In this document: positions 23,680 to 32,122 of the stretch, piece after piece
How the letters are laid out: each line of letters starts with the position of its first letter
Position numbering within the stretch: the stretch's first letter is position 1
Source: Kineosporia rhizophila
GTDB lineage: Bacteria > Actinomycetota > Actinomycetes > Actinomycetales > Kineosporiaceae
Direction: 5' to 3'
Assembly (NCBI RefSeq): GCF_021277265.1
Contig: NZ_JAJSOH010000017.1
Span: 62,001-126,000 of the forward strand
Length of the DNA: 64,000 nucleotides
Notes under the pieces: model-generated
Databases searched by the model: none
The model's input: the letters and a program-made list of their open reading frames with translations, nothing else
Told to the model about the DNA's origin: nothing
Position numbers and translations under genes: made by a program

Positions 23680-24630
23680 GTGGAACTCACCATCGGGGTG
23701 GACGTCGGCGGCACCAAGATCGCCGCCGGTGTGGTTGACGCCGACGGGCGGATTCTCGAGCGCCTACGGGTACCGACTCCCGAGACCGTCGAGCTGATCG
23801 ACGCGAGCATCGCCGAGGCCGTCGAGAAGCTGAAGGGCACGGCCCCTGGCGCCCAGGTCTCGGCCGTGGGCGTGGCCGCGGCCGGCTTCGTGAACGAGCA
23901 CCGCACCACCGTCCGCTTCGCCCCCAACATCGCCTGGCGGGAACACCCGCTGGCCGAGGCGGTGGGCGGGCGGGTCGGGCTGCCGGTCGTGGTGGAGAAC
24001 GACGCCAACGCCGCGGCCTGGGCCGAGTTCCGGTTCGGGGCCGGCCTGGACGTCTCCGACATGGTCATGGTCACCGTCGGCACCGGCGTGGGCGGCGGCA
24101 TCGTGCTGGACGGCAAGCTGGTGCGCGGTGCCTTCGGGATCGCCGCCGAGATCGGGCACCTGCGGGTGGCGCCGAACGGCCGGCCCTGCGGCTGCGGCCA
24201 GCTCGGCTGCTGGGAGCAGTACGCCTCCGGCCGGGCCCTGGTGCGCGCGGCCCGGGACCTGGCGATCAGCGACCCGGAGGCGGCCGCCCCGCTGCTGGCG
24301 GCGGCCGGCGGCCAGGTGGACCGGCTGGTCGGCAGCATGATCACCGAGGTCGCGCTGGCCGGTGACCCGGCCGCGGTCGGCCTGTTCGCCCAGCTCGGCC
24401 GCTGGCTCGGCGAGGGGGTGGCCTCCCTGGCCAACCTGCTCGACCCGGCCGTGGTGGTGATCGGCGGCGGCGTGGCCGACGCCGGCGACCTGCTGATGGT
24501 GCCGGCCCGCGAGGCCTTCGCCGAGCACCTCTCCGGCGCCGCCAACCGTCCGCACCTGCAGCTGCGCCTGGCCGAGATGGGCAACGACGCGGGCATCATC
24601 GGCGCCGCCGACCTGGCCCGCACGCGATGA
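23680..24630 (+). CDS. glk: ROK-family glucokinase, copy 1
   Basis: This 316-aa sugar kinase has ATP-site DVGGTKIAAGVVD (residues 8-20), substrate segment ENDANAAAWAEFRFGAG and TVGTGVGGGIVLDGKL. The ROK zinc motif CGCGQLGCWEQYASG includes the conserved His/Cys set after EIGHLRV. It is complete and of normal length, and predicted to phosphorylate glucose with ATP or polyphosphate. The GTG start is at 23680. A second ROK gene overlaps its stop by 4 nt, probably a tandem duplication. Confidence 0.9.
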   Translation: MELTIGVDVGGTKIAAGVVDADGRILERLRVPTPETVELIDASIAEAVEKLKGTAPGAQVSAVGVAAAGFVNEHRTTVRFAPNIAWREHPLAEAVGGRVGLPVVVENDANAAAWAEFRFGAGLDVSDMVMVTVGTGVGGGIVLDGKLVRGAFGIAAEIGHLRVAPNGRPCGCGQLGCWEQYASGRALVRAARDLAISDPEAAAPLLAAAGGQVDRLVGSMITEVALAGDPAAVGLFAQLGRWLGEGVASLANLLDPAVVVIGGGVADAGDLLMVPAREAFAEHLSGAANRPHLQLRLAEMGNDAGIIGAADLARTR

Positions 24631-25610
24631 CCGGACCGGACCCGCGCGGCCTCGCGATCGGGGTCGACATCGGGGGCACGAAGGTGGCCGCCGGAGTGGT
24701 CGACGCCAGCGGGGCGGTGATCGCCCGCGCCCGGCGGGCCACCCCGTCGCGGCACGCCTCGGCGCGGGTGGTCGAGGCCACCATCGCCGAGGTGGTGGCC
24801 GAGCTGCGCGAGGGCCGGGAGATCCTCGGGGTGGGCATCGGCGCGGCCGGTTTCGTCGACGCCGACCGGGCCCGGGTGCTGTTCGCCCCGCACCTGTCCT
24901 GGCGCAACGAGCCGCTGCGGGACGGGGTGGCGGCGGCTGTCGGGCTGCCGGTGATCGTCGAGAACGACGCCAACGCCGCAGCCTGGGCCGAGTGGCGGTT
25001 CGGGGCCGGGCGGGCCGAGTCGCGGCTGGTGATGGTCACGCTCGGCACCGGGATCGGCGGCGGGATCGTCACCGACGGGGCGATCCAGCGCGGCCGGTAC
25101 GGCATGGCCGGGGAGTTCGGGCACATGGTGGTGGTGCCGGACGGGCGCCGTTGCGAGTGCGGCAACCGGGGCTGCCTGGAGCAGTACGCCTCGGGCAACG
25201 TGCTGGGGCGCGAGGCCCGGGAGATGGCGGCGGCCGGCTCACCGGTCACGGTGCCGCTGGTGCAGCGGGTCAAGGGGGACCACTCGGCGCTGGTCGGGCC
25301 GCTGATCACCGAGGCCGCGATGGACGGCGACCCGGCCGCGGTGGAGCTGTTCCACGAGGTCGGGCACTGGCTCGGGATCGGGCTCGCCAACCTGGCCGCG
25401 GCTTTGGACCCGGGTCTGTTCGTGATCGGCGGCGGGGTCTCCGACGCCGGGGACCTGCTGCTGGCCCCGGCCCGGGAGTCGTTCCGCCGCACCCTGACCG
25501 GGCGCGGGTTCCGGCCGTTCGCCTCGATCGTCAAGGCGGCCCTGGGGCCCGAGGCCGGGCTGGTCGGGGCCGCCGACCTGGCCCGGCGCGAGGCCGTGAC
25601 CCTTTCCTGA
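24627..25610 (+). CDS. glk: ROK-family glucokinase, copy 2
   Basis: This 327-aa paralogue of the preceding gene shares the order DIGGTKVAAGVVD, ENDANAAAWAEWRFGAG, TLGTGIGGGIVTDG, EFGHMVVVPDG and the zinc motif CECGNRGCLEQYASG. All expected catalytic residues appear intact, so both copies should be active. The ATGA overlap with copy 1 indicates co-translation. Divergence between the copies suggests different substrate preferences (for example glucose against another hexose or amino sugar) or heteromer formation, but neither is shown. Confidence 0.9.
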   Translation: MTGPDPRGLAIGVDIGGTKVAAGVVDASGAVIARARRATPSRHASARVVEATIAEVVAELREGREILGVGIGAAGFVDADRARVLFAPHLSWRNEPLRDGVAAAVGLPVIVENDANAAAWAEWRFGAGRAESRLVMVTLGTGIGGGIVTDGAIQRGRYGMAGEFGHMVVVPDGRRCECGNRGCLEQYASGNVLGREAREMAAAGSPVTVPLVQRVKGDHSALVGPLITEAAMDGDPAAVELFHEVGHWLGIGLANLAAALDPGLFVIGGGVSDAGDLLLAPARESFRRTLTGRGFRPFASIVKAALGPEAGLVGAADLARREAVTLS

Positions 25611-25656
25611 TCGTCCGGTGTTCGGAAAGTCGTTGGATCGTTGGCGAGGAGAGGGC

Positions 25657-26352
25657 ATGGAGCCGTCGTCGCGGATCAGGATCTTGAGCTGGAACGTGCG
25701 GCATCTGCAGGGGGATCCGCTGGCCGTGCACCGGGTGGTGCGGGCCGCCGACCCGGACGTGTTCTGTCTGCAGGAGGGCCCGCGCCTTCCGGGGACGCAG
25801 GGGCAGTTCCAGCGGCTGGCCCGGGCCTGCGGGATGCACCACCTGGCCGGGGGCCGGACGGCGGGCAGCAACGCGGTGTTCGTCTCCGGGCGGATGCGGG
25901 CGAAGGACGTGGCCGCCTTCACCTTCCCGCTGGGGCACTGGCGGGACAACCGGCGGGGTGCGGTGCTGGCCAGTGTGCAGCTGCTGGAGGGTGGGCCGGC
26001 GTTGCGGATCGCCTCGGTGCACCTGCCGCTCGACCAGGCCCAGCGGCTGGGGCACGTGCGGTCGCTGAGCCGTCAGCTGGCCGACTTCGGGCTGCCCGCG
26101 GTGCTGGCCGGTGACCTGAACGAGGCCCCCGGCGGGGAGTCCTGGAAGGCGCTGGAGCCGCTGGTGGCCGATCCGGCCCCGAAGGCGCCGCTGACCTTCT
26201 CGACCGTCTCCCCGCGGCGGCGGATCGACGCGATCCTCACCGGCCGGGGCATCGAGGTGCTCGAGTACGGCGTCTGGACCCCGGATCCCCGGGACGCCCG
26301 GCTGGCCAGCGACCACCTGCCGGTGGTGGCCGACATCCAGGTGCGCGGGTAG
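25657..26352 (+). CDS. Endonuclease/exonuclease/phosphatase-family protein
   Basis: I chose the ATG at 25657 because a GGAGAGGGC ribosome site precedes it, giving 231 aa. The DNase I-like fold shows ILSWNVRHLQGD (Asn at the metal site), FCLQEGPR (catalytic Glu), SVHLPLDQ, LAGDLNEAP (GDLN) and a final SDHLPVVADIQV (SDH). All four metal/active-site blocks are present. The substrate may be nucleic acid, a phosphoinositide-like lipid or another phosphodiester. No signal peptide is visible, so it should be cytosolic. Confidence 0.85.
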   Translation: MEPSSRIRILSWNVRHLQGDPLAVHRVVRAADPDVFCLQEGPRLPGTQGQFQRLARACGMHHLAGGRTAGSNAVFVSGRMRAKDVAAFTFPLGHWRDNRRGAVLASVQLLEGGPALRIASVHLPLDQAQRLGHVRSLSRQLADFGLPAVLAGDLNEAPGGESWKALEPLVADPAPKAPLTFSTVSPRRRIDAILTGRGIEVLEYGVWTPDPRDARLASDHLPVVADIQVRG

Positions 26353-26365
26353 CCGTTACGGGCGG

Positions 26366-27001
26366 TCAGACCACGGCGCCGTCGTCACCGTCGTCGTCCC
26401 GGTGCTTGGGCATCCGGGCGACGAGGGTGACGAAGCCGCCGGCGAAGGCGGCCAGCGCGACGAGGATGTACAGCTGCGGCGGGCGCCAGACGAGCACCGA
26501 CATCAGCATGAACAGCGGGCCACCGATGACCGCGGCCCAGGCCAGGCGGCCGACCAGGTCACCCCGGGGCAGCGGCGGGGGCTCGGGCGGCTCGTAACCG
26601 CGCTCCGGCTCGGCGGTGGGGGAGTAGTCGCGCGGGCCGGCGCCGCGCAGCTCGTCCGGCAGTTCGTCCGGGTCGTCGAAGCCGAGCGGGCCGAGGTCGC
26701 GCCCACCCGCACCGACCGGCTGCGGCGGTTCCTCGCCGGCGAACTCCCAGTCGTTGCCCCACTCGGAGCCGCGCATCCGGCCCGGCGAGGGAGCGGCGTC
26801 CGGGTCCTCGTCCTCGTAGTGCCGGCGGGCCTCGGCCGCCTCGTCGGGCGTGGGCCAGGCCCGGGGCGGCTCGTCGCCCCAGTTGGCCACGATCGCGGCG
26901 AAGCGCGCGTCGATGTCGAGCCGGTCGGGCTGCTCGTCGCCCGCGCTGCGCTCGGCGTCGGTGTCGCCGTCGCGGTCGGGCGGGTCGCCGGCGGTGCTCA
27001 T
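26366..27001 (-). CDS. Acidic hypothetical protein with two C-terminal membrane helices
   Basis: This 211-aa protein has about 150 acidic, Pro-rich, probably disordered residues (DGDTDAERSAGDE, WGDEPPRAWPTPDEAAEARRHYEDEDPD), then two helices (LAWAAVIGGPLFMLMSVLVW and LYILVALAAFAGGFVTLVARM). A short charged tail ends it. Such DUF-type proteins are common in actinobacteria, without known function. Its start overlaps the stop of the upstream esterase gene by 4 nt (ATGA). It is convergent with the nuclease-fold gene, 13 nt away. Confidence 0.75.
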   Translation of the reverse strand: MSTAGDPPDRDGDTDAERSAGDEQPDRLDIDARFAAIVANWGDEPPRAWPTPDEAAEARRHYEDEDPDAAPSPGRMRGSEWGNDWEFAGEEPPQPVGAGGRDLGPLGFDDPDELPDELRGAGPRDYSPTAEPERGYEPPEPPPLPRGDLVGRLAWAAVIGGPLFMLMSVLVWRPPQLYILVALAAFAGGFVTLVARMPKHRDDDGDDGAVV

Positions 27002-27804
27002 CGTGTTCTCCCCGCCACGCCGACGGCCGGCGGCGCACCGGCGAGGTCGGCGAGGAAGCTCAGACTGCGCCGCAGGATCTCGCCCGCGTCGTTGTCGATC
27101 GTCGCCACGTGATAACTGTCTCGCAGGATCACCTCGTCGGCGCGGGAAGAGGTCACCCGGTCGAGGATGAGGGCACTGCTGCTGGCCGGCACGACGTGGT
27201 CCTCGGTCGAGCGGAGGACCAGCAGGGGCTGGCTCACCGCGGGCAGGTCCGCGACCACCGTGCGGTAGCCACGCAGCATCGAGTGTAAGGCGTGGGACGG
27301 GATCCGGTCATAGGCATCCTCCTTCACCCCTGGCCTCTTGACGTCGTTGCCGACCGGCGGGAGCCACGGCAGCACCCAGCGCAGCACCGGAAGGGCGCCC
27401 AGTCTGGGATCGGTCAGCCGCACCGCGGGGTTGACCAGGATCACCCCGTCGACCCCGGGCAGCGGCCCGGGATTGTGCGCCGGGCCGTACTTCTGGGCCA
27501 GCGCCAGGGCCAGGGCGCCGCCCATCGAGAGCCCGCCGACCGCCACCACCCGGCAGCGCCGGCGCAGGTCCCGGAAGGTGGTCTCGGCCTCGGCGAGCCA
27601 GTCGGGCCAGCCGGTGCGGGCCATGTCCCGCACCGAGGTGCCGTGCCCGGGCAGGCGCGGCAGGCGGACCGTGCGCCCGGCCGCCGCCAGGCTCTCGGCC
27701 CAGGGGCGCAGGCTGCTGGGATTGCCGGTGAAGCCGTGCAGGAGCAGGACTCCGACGTCGTCGCCGTCCCGGGCGAAGGCCTCGGCTCCCGGGCGGACGG
27801 TCAC
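26998..27804 (-). CDS. Alpha/beta hydrolase, carboxylesterase (Est30-like)
   Basis: I chose the GTG at 27804 because it has a GAGGAG ribosome site 5 nt upstream, giving 268 aa. Longer in-frame starts (ATG at 27855) lack one. The fold shows the oxyanion segment LLLHGFTGNPSS, nucleophile elbow GGLSMGG (Ser), acid in LRSTEDHVVP and catalytic His in DSYHVATID. This set matches monoacylglycerol lipase/carboxylesterase Est30. It is cytosolic with no signal peptide. It is the first gene of a two-gene unit with the membrane hypothetical. Confidence 0.85.
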   Translation of the reverse strand: MTVRPGAEAFARDGDDVGVLLLHGFTGNPSSLRPWAESLAAAGRTVRLPRLPGHGTSVRDMARTGWPDWLAEAETTFRDLRRRCRVVAVGGLSMGGALALALAQKYGPAHNPGPLPGVDGVILVNPAVRLTDPRLGALPVLRWVLPWLPPVGNDVKRPGVKEDAYDRIPSHALHSMLRGYRTVVADLPAVSQPLLVLRSTEDHVVPASSSALILDRVTSSRADEVILRDSYHVATIDNDAGEILRRSLSFLADLAGAPPAVGVAGRTR

Positions 27805-28105
27805 GGCGGCTCCTCGGGGATCGTGGCTCCGGGCGGTTCGTCGCCAGGCCGCCATCGTTACACGCGCCCGCGTACTTATCGAGGGGATCGCCGGAACCGG
27901 GGGCCGACCGTTCGCGTCAAGCCGGCACGCCTGCCGCCGCACCGGCCGATCCGTGGTCTTTTCACCAGGAAGCGGGCGGACGGATGGTGCATCGTGACGG
28001 TGGGGCCGCCGACAATGGGTAGTCTGCGCGTCGGCCGCGTGGTGTTGGAGGCGGCCGTCGTTTCGTCTGTTGCGCACACGTGCGCGCGCGGTCAAGGAGG
28101 TGGCG

Positions 28106-28963
28106 ATGCTCTACTGGCTGCTGCGGCGCATTCTTCTCGGACCACTGATCCGAGTGCTGTACAGGCCGTGGGTGAAAGGCCTGGAGAACATCCCGGTCGA
28201 CGGTCCGGCGATCCTGGCCAGCAATCACCTGTCGTTCTCGGACCACTTCTTCCTGCCGATGCACGTCGACCGGAGGATCACCTTCCTGGCGAAGGCCGAG
28301 TACTTCAACGGCCGCGGGATCAAGGGCCGGCTGACCGCCTCGTTCTTCCGGGGCGTCGGGCAGATCCCGATCGAGCGCTCCGGCGGCCGGGCCTCCGAGG
28401 CGGCCCTGCGCACCGGGATGAAGGTGCTGGAGAAGGGGCAGCTGCTGGGGATCTACCCGGAGGGCACCCGCTCACCGGACGGGCGGCTGTACCGCGGCCG
28501 GACCGGGGTGGCCCGGATGGCGCTGGAGTCCGGGGTGCCGGTGATCCCGGTGGCGATGATCTCAACCTTCGAGGTGCAGCCGGCCGGCCGGCTGATCCCC
28601 AAGCTGCTGCCCAAGGGCGAGGTCGGGGTGGTGATCGGCGAGCCGCTGGACTTCTCCCGCTACGAGGGGATGAGCACCGACCGGTTCGTGCTCCGCTCGG
28701 TCACCGACGAGATCATGTACCAGCTCATGGTGCTGTCCGACCAGGAGTACGTGGACATCTACGCGGCGACCATGAAGGAGCGCCTGGCCTCGGCCCGGCG
28801 CGGTGGTGCGGAGGGCCGGCTGCCCTCCGGGCACGCCGAGCTCCAGGTCACCCCCGGCGGTCACGCCGCCGCGCCGCCCCCGGCCGGGGAGTCCGACGCC
28901 GGTAACCCGGCCGCGGGTGAGGAGAAGGACAAGAAGAAGGCGGAGGACGGCGACGCCGCCTGA
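28106..28963 (+). CDS. 1-acyl-sn-glycerol-3-phosphate acyltransferase (PlsC family)
   Basis: The ATG at 28106 follows an ideal AAGGAGG site, giving 285 aa. PlsC motifs are NHLSFSD (H41-x4-D46), FFRGVGQIPIER, YPEGTRSPDG and VPVIPVAM, in the right order. An N-terminal amphipathic/hydrophobic helix (YWLLRRILLGPLIRVLYRP) fits membrane association. It would acylate lysophosphatidic acid. The C-terminal 60 residues are Ala/Gly/Lys-rich and disordered. It resembles Rv2182c by position (from memory). It is followed by a terminator. Confidence 0.9.
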   Translation: MLYWLLRRILLGPLIRVLYRPWVKGLENIPVDGPAILASNHLSFSDHFFLPMHVDRRITFLAKAEYFNGRGIKGRLTASFFRGVGQIPIERSGGRASEAALRTGMKVLEKGQLLGIYPEGTRSPDGRLYRGRTGVARMALESGVPVIPVAMISTFEVQPAGRLIPKLLPKGEVGVVIGEPLDFSRYEGMSTDRFVLRSVTDEIMYQLMVLSDQEYVDIYAATMKERLASARRGGAEGRLPSGHAELQVTPGGHAAAPPPAGESDAGNPAAGEEKDKKKAEDGDAA

Positions 28964-28973
28964 TGCTCTTGGT

Positions 28974-29008
28974 GCCGGGCCCGGTGTGCGATGCACGCCG
29001 GGCCCGGC
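28974..29008 (+). terminator. Hairpin terminator after the PlsC-like gene
   Basis: An 11-bp perfect GC stem (GCCGGGCCCGG with CCGGGCCCGGC) closes a 13-nt loop whose ends (GTGC/GCAC) can also pair. CCTTTG follows. It starts 11 nt past the stop. Confidence 0.65.
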
Positions 29009-29088
29009 CTTTGCCCGGAAGATCTGCGGCCGGGGACTCGTGCGCCGGAGGAAGTCCGATCTCCCGGAATGGGCTTGCGTCCTGCCCG

Positions 29089-29094
29089 TACTCT
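29089..29094 (+). promoter_or_regulatory. Putative -10 box of a leaderless DAHP synthase transcript
   Basis: TACTCT ends 7 nt before the GTG start at 29102 and no ribosome site is present. Confidence 0.45.
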
Positions 29095-29101
29095 TGTCGA
29101 C

Positions 29102-30505
29102 GTGAGCGCCCCACTGCATCCCATCACCAGTGCCGACCTGTACCCCACGAGCACTCCGGACACGGCGGCCGCGGCTCTCGAGGCCGGTCTCGACCTGTGG
29201 CGGGACAAGCCCGCCGCGCAGCAGCCGGAGTGGCCCGACCGGGCCAAACTGGAGGCGGTGGCGGCCGAACTGGCCTCGGTCCCGCCGCTGGTGTTCGCGG
29301 GCGAGTGCGACCTGCTGCGTGGTCAGCTGGCCGCCGCGGCCCGGGGCGAGGCGTTCCTGCTCCAGGGCGGTGACTGCGCCGAGACCTTCGCCGAGGCGAC
29401 GGCCGACCGCATCCGCAACAAGATCAAGACGATGCTGCAGATGGCGGTGGTGCTGACCTACGGCGCCAGCATGCCGGTGATCAAGCTGGGCCGGATGGCC
29501 GGGCAGTACTCCAAGCCGCGCAGCAGCACCACCGAGACCCGGCAGGGGGTCACGCTGCCGGCCTACCGCGGCGACGCGATCAACGGCTTCCCGTTCGACG
29601 AGGCCTCGCGCATCCCCGACCCCGACCGGCTGCTGAAGGCGTACCACACCTCCGCCTCGACGCTGAACCTGATCCGGGCGTTCACCAAGGGCGGTTTCGC
29701 CGACCTGCGCCAGGTGCACGAGTGGAACCGCGGTTTCGTCTCCAGCCCGGCCAACGCCCGCTACGAGGCGATCGCCCGCGACATCGACCGGGCGATGAAG
29801 TTCATGATCGCGGCCGGCGGCGACTCGGACGCGCTGCGCACCGTCGACTTCTGGTCCAGCCACGAGGGTCTGCTGCTGGACTACGAGCGCGCCCTCACCC
29901 GGATCGACTCGCGCACCGGCTCGCCCTACAACGTCTCCGGCCACTTCATCTGGATCGGTGAGCGCACCCGTCAGCTCGACGGCGCGCACGTCGACCTGAT
30001 GTCCCGGGTGCGCAACCCGATCGGCGTGAAGATCGGCCCGAAGACCACCCCGGACGACCTGATGGCCCTGGTCGACAAGCTCGACCCGGAGCGTGAGCCG
30101 GGCCGGCTGACGCTGGTCAGCCGGATGGGCGCGGGCAAGATCCGGGAGAACCTGCCCGCCCTGGCCGAGACCACGAAGAAGGAGGGTCTGCCGGTCCTGT
30201 GGATCTGTGACCCGATGCACGGCAACACCTTCGAGTCGGCCTCGGGCTACAAGACGCGCCGGTTCGACGACGTGATGGACGAGGTGCGCGGCTTCTTCGA
30301 GGTGCACAACGGCGTCGGCACCATCCCCGGCGGCCTGCACGTCGAGCTGACCGGCGACGACGTGACCGAGTGCCTGGGCGGCGCCGAGCACATCGACGAC
30401 GCCGACCTGGCCATGCGCTACGAGACGCTCTGCGACCCGCGGCTGAACCACCAGCAGTCGCTGGAGATGGCCTACCTCGTCACCGAGATGCTGACCGGCC
30501 GATGA
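29102..30505 (+). CDS. aroG: Class II 3-deoxy-D-arabino-heptulosonate 7-phosphate synthase
   Basis: This 467-aa enzyme matches plant/mycobacterial type II DAHP synthase, which condenses PEP and erythrose 4-phosphate as the first step of aromatic amino acid and menaquinone precursor synthesis. Conserved stretches are LQGGDCAETFAE (metal Cys), KLGRMAGQYSKPRS, IGVKIGPKT, SRMGAGKIRENLP, WICDPMHGNT and GLHVELTGDDVTECLGG. The length is close to the M. tuberculosis AroG. The GTG at 29102 is chosen because earlier in-frame residues fall in the preceding terminator and are not conserved. The aldolase gene overlaps its stop by 4 nt. Confidence 0.95.
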   Translation: MSAPLHPITSADLYPTSTPDTAAAALEAGLDLWRDKPAAQQPEWPDRAKLEAVAAELASVPPLVFAGECDLLRGQLAAAARGEAFLLQGGDCAETFAEATADRIRNKIKTMLQMAVVLTYGASMPVIKLGRMAGQYSKPRSSTTETRQGVTLPAYRGDAINGFPFDEASRIPDPDRLLKAYHTSASTLNLIRAFTKGGFADLRQVHEWNRGFVSSPANARYEAIARDIDRAMKFMIAAGGDSDALRTVDFWSSHEGLLLDYERALTRIDSRTGSPYNVSGHFIWIGERTRQLDGAHVDLMSRVRNPIGVKIGPKTTPDDLMALVDKLDPEREPGRLTLVSRMGAGKIRENLPALAETTKKEGLPVLWICDPMHGNTFESASGYKTRRFDDVMDEVRGFFEVHNGVGTIPGGLHVELTGDDVTECLGGAEHIDDADLAMRYETLCDPRLNHQQSLEMAYLVTEMLTGR

Positions 30506-31554
30506 GCGCCGCCGTCGTCGACCTGCGCAGCGACACGCTGACCGGGCCGACCCCGGGCATGCTCGAGGCGATCGCCGCGGCCGAGGTGGGCGACGACGTC
30601 TACGGCGAGGACCCGGAGGTCAACGCGCTGGAGGCCGAGGTCGCGGCGCTGTTCGGGCACGAGGCGGCGCTGTTCTGCCCGACCGGCTCGATGGCCAACG
30701 TCCTGGGCGTGCGCGCGGTGGTGCCGGCCGGCCAGGAGGTGCTGTGCGACTCGATGGCCCACATCGTGCGGGCCGAGCTCGGCAGTCACGCCGTGGTCGG
30801 GCAGGTCACCACCCGGACCTGGCAGGCCGCCCGCGGTGCGTTCGAGGCCGACGTCGCGCTGGCGATGGCCGTGCCCGACGCGGGGCCGTACTTCGTCTCC
30901 ACCGCGGCGATCGCGATCGAGGACACGCACAACTTCGGCGGCGGCACGGTGCAGTCGGTCGACGAGCTGCGCCGGCTGCGGGCCGGTGCGCAGGCGCTCG
31001 GGCTCTCGGTGCACCTGGACGGGGCCCGGCTGTGGAACGCGCACGTCGTCACCGGGGTGTCGTTCCAGGAGTACGGCTCGTTCGCCGACACGATCTCGGT
31101 CTGCCTGTCCAAGGGCCTCGGTGCACCGGTCGGCTCGGTGCTGGTGAGCAGCGCCGAGCGGATCGCCGAGGCGCGGATCTGGCGTAAGCGGCTGGGTGGC
31201 GGCATGCGTCAGGCCGGGATCCTCGCGGCCGCCGGGCGTTACGCGCTGAAGCACCACATCGAGCGGCTGGCCGAGGACCACGCGCACGCCCACGCCATCG
31301 CCACCGCGCTGGCCGGGGTGGACTCCTCGATCATCGAGCCGGAACTGGTGCAGACCAACATCGTGGCCACCACCTGGCCGTCGGCCACGGCGGCGCAGGC
31401 GTTCATCGCCGGCTGCACGGCCGAGGGGATCCGGGTCGGTGCGGTCGGGTCCCGGGTGGTCCGGCTGGTCACCCACCTGGACATCGACGAGGCGGCGGCG
31501 GGCCGGGCGGCCGACGTGCTCCCGGGCATCGCCAAGCAGGCTCTCACCGCCTGA
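30502..31554 (+). CDS. Low-specificity L-threonine aldolase family (PLP)
   Basis: The ATG at 30502 lies in the DAHP synthase stop (ATGA), giving 350 aa. Features of the beta-eliminating lyase family are VDLRSDTLTGPTPGM, CPTGSMANVLGVRA, EDTHNFGGGTV, HLDGARLWNA and the PLP lysine in CLSKGLGAP (K204). It should cleave L-threonine or L-allo-threonine to glycine and acetaldehyde. Substrate stereochemistry is not inferable. It ends just before a shared terminator. Confidence 0.9.
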   Translation: MSAAVVDLRSDTLTGPTPGMLEAIAAAEVGDDVYGEDPEVNALEAEVAALFGHEAALFCPTGSMANVLGVRAVVPAGQEVLCDSMAHIVRAELGSHAVVGQVTTRTWQAARGAFEADVALAMAVPDAGPYFVSTAAIAIEDTHNFGGGTVQSVDELRRLRAGAQALGLSVHLDGARLWNAHVVTGVSFQEYGSFADTISVCLSKGLGAPVGSVLVSSAERIAEARIWRKRLGGGMRQAGILAAAGRYALKHHIERLAEDHAHAHAIATALAGVDSSIIEPELVQTNIVATTWPSATAAQAFIAGCTAEGIRVGAVGSRVVRLVTHLDIDEAAAGRAADVLPGIAKQALTA

Positions 31555-31561
31555 ACTGCAC

Positions 31562-31595
31562 ACCTGCTGCCGGGTTTCGCAGCCCGGCAGCAGGT
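31562..31595. terminator. Convergent terminator shared by the aldolase and acetyltransferase genes
   Basis: A perfect 13-bp stem (ACCTGCTGCCGGG with CCCGGCAGCAGGT) closes an 8-nt loop. Its right edge reaches the last base of the acetyltransferase stop codon at 31595-31597. It can terminate both convergent genes. Confidence 0.65.
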
Positions 31596-32122
31596 CAGTC
31601 GTTGCGCAGGCGGCTGTACTGCACCAGGTCGTGCCAGTGGCCGCGGCGGAACTGCGTGCCCCGCAGCACCCCCTCGCGCGTGTAACCGGCCTTCTCCAGA
31701 GCCTTCTGCTCGGCGACGTTCTCCACGTCGGTGCTCGCCTCCACCCGGTTGACCGTGGTGTGCCGGAACAGCCACTCATAGGCCAGGCGCTGCGCGAGCG
31801 TGCCGACGCCCTGCCCGCGGGCGCCCGGGGCGATCGCGATGCCCAGGTTCAGCGCCTGACTGCCGCGGTTGGGCCCGTAGTGCACCGGATGCCAGCTGAT
31901 CGTGCCCACCGGCTCGCCGGAAAGACAGACCAGCAGCGTGCCCTCGTCCTCGCCGAGCAGGCCGTTGACGTCCCAGCGCTCCTGATAGCTGTTCTGCCGC
32001 CGGATCATCGGCAGGAAGTCGCCGAACGCCGAGCCGTGCTCGGTGTCGTTGCGCCACCGGCCGAGCAGGGCCAGGTCTTCCGGCCCGACCGCGCGCAACG
32101 TGACCTGCGGCTGCCCGGTCAC
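31595..32122 (-). CDS. GNAT-family N-acetyltransferase (RimJ/RimL type)
   Basis: The GTG at 32122 overlaps the kinase stop (GTGA) and gives 175 aa. The fold shows TLRAVGPEDLALLGRWRNDTEHGSAF, ISWHPVHYGPN, the acetyl-CoA motif APGARGQGVGTLAQRLAYEW and NVAEQKALEKAGYTREGVLRGTQFR, characteristic of GNATs modifying ribosomal proteins or small molecules. The target is unknown. Co-translation with a PASTA kinase is unusual and may reflect co-regulation. Confidence 0.85.
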   Translation of the reverse strand: MTGQPQVTLRAVGPEDLALLGRWRNDTEHGSAFGDFLPMIRRQNSYQERWDVNGLLGEDEGTLLVCLSGEPVGTISWHPVHYGPNRGSQALNLGIAIAPGARGQGVGTLAQRLAYEWLFRHTTVNRVEASTDVENVAEQKALEKAGYTREGVLRGTQFRRGHWHDLVQYSRLRND

